5,283 nt of DNA from Actinomycetota bacterium (GTDB lineage Bacteria; Actinomycetota; Thermoleophilia; RBG-16-64-13). Made by a program: the position numbers and the translations under genes. Positions 4,207 through 5,283 of this stretch are shown here, piece after piece. The first letter of the stretch is position 1. The number at the start of each line of letters is the position of its first letter. The stretch is taken from positions 1 through 5,283 of the forward strand of contig JAMDDA010000135.1 in the NCBI GenBank assembly GCA_023488925.1. Reading direction: 5' to 3'. The notes under the pieces were generated by a model that saw only the letters and a program-made list of their open reading frames with translations, was not told the origin of the DNA and ran no database searches.

Positions 4207-5283
4207 AGGCGAAAACCCGCCGCCCGCCGGCGCTGAAACGCACCCCAACTCCGGGCGAGGAAAGCCCGCCGGCTCCAGACCGCAACGGCCGCCACAACTC
4301 CGGCGGCCAGTGTCCGCCAAGTGGTGGCGTGAGCCGCGAAAGGCCCGCCGAAGTCCGTGGTAAACGCCGTGACCGCCGCGACGACGAAAGTGACCGGGGT
4401 GATCCAGCTCACCGTCCCTCGGAGGCGCACCCGACCGCCGGTGGACGTGACCAGGTCGTAGCCCAGGATGGTCGGAGCGAGGAGAATGGTGGCGACCAAG
4501 CTCGCCACCACCACGCCGAGTACGCCGAAAGCGGGGGCGGCGTACCAGGCCAGCCCGAAGCCCACACCCGCCCGCAGGGTCGCGCTCAGAACCTGACCCC
4601 GCGTCCGGCCGAGCCCGTTGAGGCAGACCGCGGTGGAGGAGACCCATACTTCGAGGACCGCGAGCAAAGCGATCACAACGATCAGGGCGGCGCCCCCGTA
4701 GGCCGCGGGTCCCGCCCAGAGACGAATGAGGGGCTCGCTCCAGATAACCAGGAAGGCAATGAGCAGACCCCCCGCGAGCAGGCCCCGGCGGGTGGCCCCG
4801 GCGAAGACGCGGGCCACCCATTCCAGCTCTCCCCTGGCCTTGGCGTCGGCGTAGGCCGGCCAGATCGCGCCGAACGCCACGGCGACCAAAGGCGGCAGTG
4901 TCATGAACAGGCGCGCCGCAACGGCATAGGGGGTCACCTCGGCCACCGAGAGGCGGGCCGAGATGATGAAAGCCTGCACCTGGAAGATCACGACGCCCGC
5001 CACCTGGATGGCAAAGAACCCCGAGCCCTGCCGCAGCATGTCGAGGCCGGTCCGCGCGCTCACGCCCTGCAGGCTGGGGCGCAGGTCGGGGCGGTGCCAA
5101 CCGAACAAGACGACCGTGCCGATCCCCAGCACCAGGACAACCGGCCCCTGCAGACTCAGAGCCAGGAGCGGCAGGGAGGCGTGCAGCTCGATCGCCATCA
5201 CGACAGCGGCCAGGCTCAACAGGCTGGCAGCCGTGGTGAGCGTGTTCAAGAGATGGAGTTCCTGGAGCCCCGCCAGAACTTTC
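4203..5283 (-). CDS. MATE/MOP-superfamily polysaccharide flippase (Wzx-like), 5' partial
   Basis: The C-terminal 359 residues of a multi-pass membrane protein whose frame stays open to the right edge. The TTG at 5249 is an internal codon and not a convincing start. About nine or ten hydrophobic segments can be counted, consistent with the C-terminal two thirds of a 12-14-segment flippase. Recognisable parts, numbered from the first complete codon, are RPSLQGVSARTGLDMLRQGSGFFAIQ (about 68-93), the next helix with FQVQAFIISARLSVAEVTPYAVAARLF (about 100-126), IWPAYADAKARGELEWVARVFAG (about 139-161), IWSEPLIRLWAG and CLNGLG. The WPAYADAxARGELEWV pattern is characteristic of O-antigen/teichuronic-type oligosaccharide translocases. 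Such proteins move lipid-linked oligosaccharides across the cytoplasmic membrane for surface polysaccharide assembly. The substrate is unknown and no glycosyltransferase is visible. It lies upstream of the VanZ-type gene on the same strand, across a repeat-filled spacer. Confidence 0.85.
   Translation of the reverse strand, partial: KVLAGLQELHLLNTLTTAASLLSLAAVVMAIELHASLPLLALSLQGPVVLVLGIGTVVLFGWHRPDLRPSLQGVSARTGLDMLRQGSGFFAIQVAGVVIFQVQAFIISARLSVAEVTPYAVAARLFMTLPPLVAVAFGAIWPAYADAKARGELEWVARVFAGATRRGLLAGGLLIAFLVIWSEPLIRLWAGPAAYGGAALIVVIALLAVLEVWVSSTAVCLNGLGRTRGQVLSATLRAGVGFGLAWYAAPAFGVLGVVVASLVATILLAPTILGYDLVTSTGGRVRLRGTVSWITPVTFVVAAVTAFTTDFGGPFAAHATTWRTLAAGVVAAVAVWSRRAFLARSWGAFQRRRAAGFRL

Noticed and set aside
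3295..4236. Plus-strand ORFs (3017-3877 and 3295-4236) opposite the VanZ-type gene
   Set aside because: They lie antisense to a gene with clear VanZ motifs and run into the low-complexity repeat. No recognisable domain or start context was seen.
4171..5100. 309-codon minus-strand ORF in another frame of the flippase gene
   Set aside because: The overlapping frame has clear flippase motifs and regular membrane segments. This one is Arg/Gly/Pro-rich without hydrophobic pattern.

Overview
This is a very GC-rich bacterial window with strong G/C preference at third codon positions, frequent GTG or TTG starts and, at the clearest start (GTG at 1825), a strong Shine-Dalgarno sequence. The gene families and base composition suggest a high-GC Gram-positive-type lineage, for example a high-GC Bacillota or an actinobacterium. 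No rRNA or single-copy marker is present, so this placement is only an inference.

Left part (1-2604, plus strand). The window opens inside a LysR-type regulator, of which only the effector-binding half is visible. About 280 bases of leader follow, holding a dyad and a plausible sigma70-type promoter (705-734). Next come the two subunits of a class I (glutaconate/3-oxoacid/IpdAB-like) CoA-transferase. Together they look like a small regulated catabolic unit in which the regulator senses a metabolite and the heteromeric enzyme moves CoA between acyl groups. The substrate cannot be read from sequence. The A-B junction is built from four tandem copies of a 17-bp unit. Each unit carries an SD-like GAGG, and three carry a GTG start. 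An ancestral 4-nt stop/start overlap (GTGA) therefore appears to have been expanded into a chain of stop/restart sites.

Middle (2605-2751). This is a short gap between convergent genes. It holds an 8-bp hairpin, a 55-codon ORF of doubtful reality that starts on the stop codon of subunit B, and a stretch faintly resembling the start of an enoyl-CoA hydratase.

Right part (2752-5283, minus strand). Two cell-envelope membrane genes run leftward. The upstream one is the C-terminal part of a MATE/MOP-superfamily polysaccharide flippase that runs off the right edge. The downstream one is a VanZ-family membrane protein fused, through a fifth membrane segment with a lipobox-like LLGC and a Ser/Thr-rich repeat linker, to an extracellular C-terminal domain. 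The two are separated by about 340 bases of extremely G/C-rich DNA (3865-4202). That spacer holds a 14-bp tandem minisatellite and a 38-bp duplicated element that can fold into a hairpin, and I found no gene, promoter or ribosome binding site in it.

Nothing here is a clearly new defence or mobile system. The most unusual items are the repeat-built translational junction of the CoA-transferase, the VanZ fusion architecture, and the G/C minisatellite directly in front of that fusion gene.
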